This document shows, piece by piece, positions 62,730 to 64,000 of a stretch of 64,000 nucleotides of DNA. The notes below the pieces were generated by a model that saw nothing but the letters and a program-made list of their open reading frames with translations, searched no databases and was not told the origin of the DNA. A program made the translations under genes and the position numbers. Position 1 is the stretch's first letter. Each line of letters begins with the position of its first letter. This stretch comes from Polaromonas sp. (GTDB lineage Bacteria > Pseudomonadota > Gammaproteobacteria > Burkholderiales > Burkholderiaceae_C): positions 62,001 through 126,000 of the forward strand of contig NZ_JAAFGZ010000006.1 of the NCBI RefSeq assembly GCF_010365105.1, in the 5' to 3' direction.

Positions 62730-64000
62730 ATGAGTCATTTTCTTGATCGACTAAGCCACTTTTCCAATCCACGGGAATCGTTTTCGGGTGACCACGGCGT
62801 CACCACGGCCGAAGACCGCACCTGGGAAGACGCCTACCGCAACCGCTGGGCGCACGACAAGGTGGTGCGCAGCACGCACGGCGTGAATTGCACCGGCTCG
62901 TGCTCTTGGAAGATTTACGTCAAGGGCGGCATCGTCACCTGGGAAACCCAGCAGACCGACTACCCGCGAACCCGCTGGGACATGCCGAACCACGAGCCGC
63001 GCGGCTGCTCGCGCGGCGCCAGCTACAGCTGGTACCTGTACAGCGCCAACCGCGTGAAGTACCCGATGATCCGCGCCCGATTGCTCAAGCACTGGCGCGA
63101 AGCGCGCCTCACCTTGGCACCGGTCGAAGCCTGGGCAGCCGTGGTGCAGGACGAGGCCAAGCGCCGCGACTACCAGAGCGTGCGCGGCCTGGGCGGCATG
63201 GTGCGTTCCAGCTGGGACGAGGTCAACGAACTGATCGCTGCGTCCAACATCTACACCATCAAGCAGCATGGCGCCGACCGCATCATCGGCTTCTCGCCGA
63301 TTCCTGCGATGTCGATGGTCAGCTATGCCTCGGGCTCGCGCTATTTGTCGCTGATTGGCGGCGTGTGCATGAGCTTTTACGACTGGTACTGCGACCTGCC
63401 TCCGTCGAGCCCGCAGGTCTGGGGCGAACAAACCGACGTGCCCGAGTCGGCCGACTGGTACAACTCCAGCTTCATCATCGCCTGGGGCTCGAACGTGCCG
63501 CAGACGCGCACCCCCGACGCCCACTTTTTCACCGAAGTGCGCTACAAGGGCTGCAAGACCGTCGCCATCACGCCTGACTATTCCGAAGTCGCCAAGCTGT
63601 CCGACCTGTGGCTGCACCCCAAGCAGGGCACTGATGCCGCCGTCGCGATGGCGATGGGCCATGTGATCCTGAAAGACTTCTATTTCGGCGGTAATGGCCG
63701 GCCACGCTCGCCGTACTTCGACGACTACGCGCGCCGCTACACCGACCTGCCGATGCTGGTGATGCTGAAAGAGCACACGCTGGAAAACGGCGACACCTGC
63801 CTGGTGCCGGATCGCTATGTGCGCGCCTCCGACTTCGGCGACCAACTCGGCCAGGACAACAACCCGGACTGGAAAACCGTCGCGTTCGATGCGAACGGCG
63901 AAGTCGTCACGCCGCAGGGCGCGATCGGTTTCCGCTGGGGGCCGGATGGCCGCGCCGACATGGGCCAGTGGAACCTGGAAGCCAAGGAAGCACGCGATGG
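62730..64000 (+). CDS. narG: Respiratory nitrate reductase alpha subunit (5' part)
   Basis: The first 423 residues of NarG; the gene runs off the window (full length is about 1240). It reduces nitrate to nitrite at a molybdenum bis-MGD centre on the cytoplasmic side. Visible are the start MSHFLDRLSHFSNPRESFS, the FS0 cluster region HGVNCTGSCSWKIYVKGG and GCSRGASYSWYLYSANR, and the molybdenum-ligand region YCDLPPSSPQVWGEQTDVPE. AAAGGAG lies eight bases before ATG 62730. narH, narJ and narI should follow outside the window. Confidence 0.97.
   Translation, partial: MSHFLDRLSHFSNPRESFSGDHGVTTAEDRTWEDAYRNRWAHDKVVRSTHGVNCTGSCSWKIYVKGGIVTWETQQTDYPRTRWDMPNHEPRGCSRGASYSWYLYSANRVKYPMIRARLLKHWREARLTLAPVEAWAAVVQDEAKRRDYQSVRGLGGMVRSSWDEVNELIAASNIYTIKQHGADRIIGFSPIPAMSMVSYASGSRYLSLIGGVCMSFYDWYCDLPPSSPQVWGEQTDVPESADWYNSSFIIAWGSNVPQTRTPDAHFFTEVRYKGCKTVAITPDYSEVAKLSDLWLHPKQGTDAAVAMAMGHVILKDFYFGGNGRPRSPYFDDYARRYTDLPMLVMLKEHTLENGDTCLVPDRYVRASDFGDQLGQDNNPDWKTVAFDANGEVVTPQGAIGFRWGPDGRADMGQWNLEAKEARD

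Overview
The window is high-GC, densely coded bacterial chromosome. Gene content and protein style point to a betaproteobacterium of the family Comamonadaceae (Polaromonas/Rhodoferax-like; inferred, not checked by search): Bug-type (TctC) binding proteins, LysR regulators typical of that group, a long ssb with a proline/alanine linker, HPr kinase beside ptsN, short CcoH and CcoQ, and a dispersed repeat with the core GCTAY-N7-RTAGC in intergenic gaps. I see no rRNA, tRNA, insertion sequence, prophage or CRISPR array.

Layout. 1-5.5 kb: end of an unidentified gene, pyrF, a LysR regulator, a Bug solute-binding protein overlapping an aspartoacylase-like hydrolase, an EamA transporter and a DUF883 protein. 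5.7-11.1 kb: a complete five-gene dipeptide/oligopeptide ABC operon on the minus strand. 11.2-25 kb: housekeeping and transport (EamA exporter, uvrA, MFS, ClC, ssb, MipA-like outer-membrane protein, mnmA-nudix, and a LysR regulator divergent from mmsA). 25-36.8 kb: proton-translocating transhydrogenase pntAa-pntAb-pntB, fadD, a nucleosidase, corA, hpf-ptsN-hprK, fur divergent from bamE, and dapB. 36.8-41.3 kb: exbB/exbD-like pair, leuS, lptE.

41.3-64 kb is a low-oxygen respiration region. It holds ccoI-ccoS, ccoNOQP, ccoG-ccoH plus a small membrane protein, fnr divergent from hemN, and a SafE/DsbD_2-like membrane protein. Arginase, an ornithine cyclodeaminase-like gene, an Lrp regulator and holA then intervene before narX-narL, narK1, narK2 and the start of narG. 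Four FNR-type sites (upstream of ccoI, ccoN, hemN and narK1) tie this together: Fnr senses oxygen, CcoI/CcoS/CcoG/CcoH build the cbb3 oxidase, HemN supplies haem without oxygen, and NarXL with NarK1/K2 and NarG switch respiration to nitrate.

The most unusual observations concern dispersed repeats. Nine copies of the GCTAY-N7-RTAGC family occur here. One lies in frame inside leuS, which also carries an in-frame copy of a second repeat family. Two other copies form the 3' ends and stop codons of mnmA and mtnN. Several genes also have a -10-like hexamer only 6-10 bases before the ATG and no Shine-Dalgarno, suggesting leaderless mRNAs. I did not find a wholly unknown multi-gene system.
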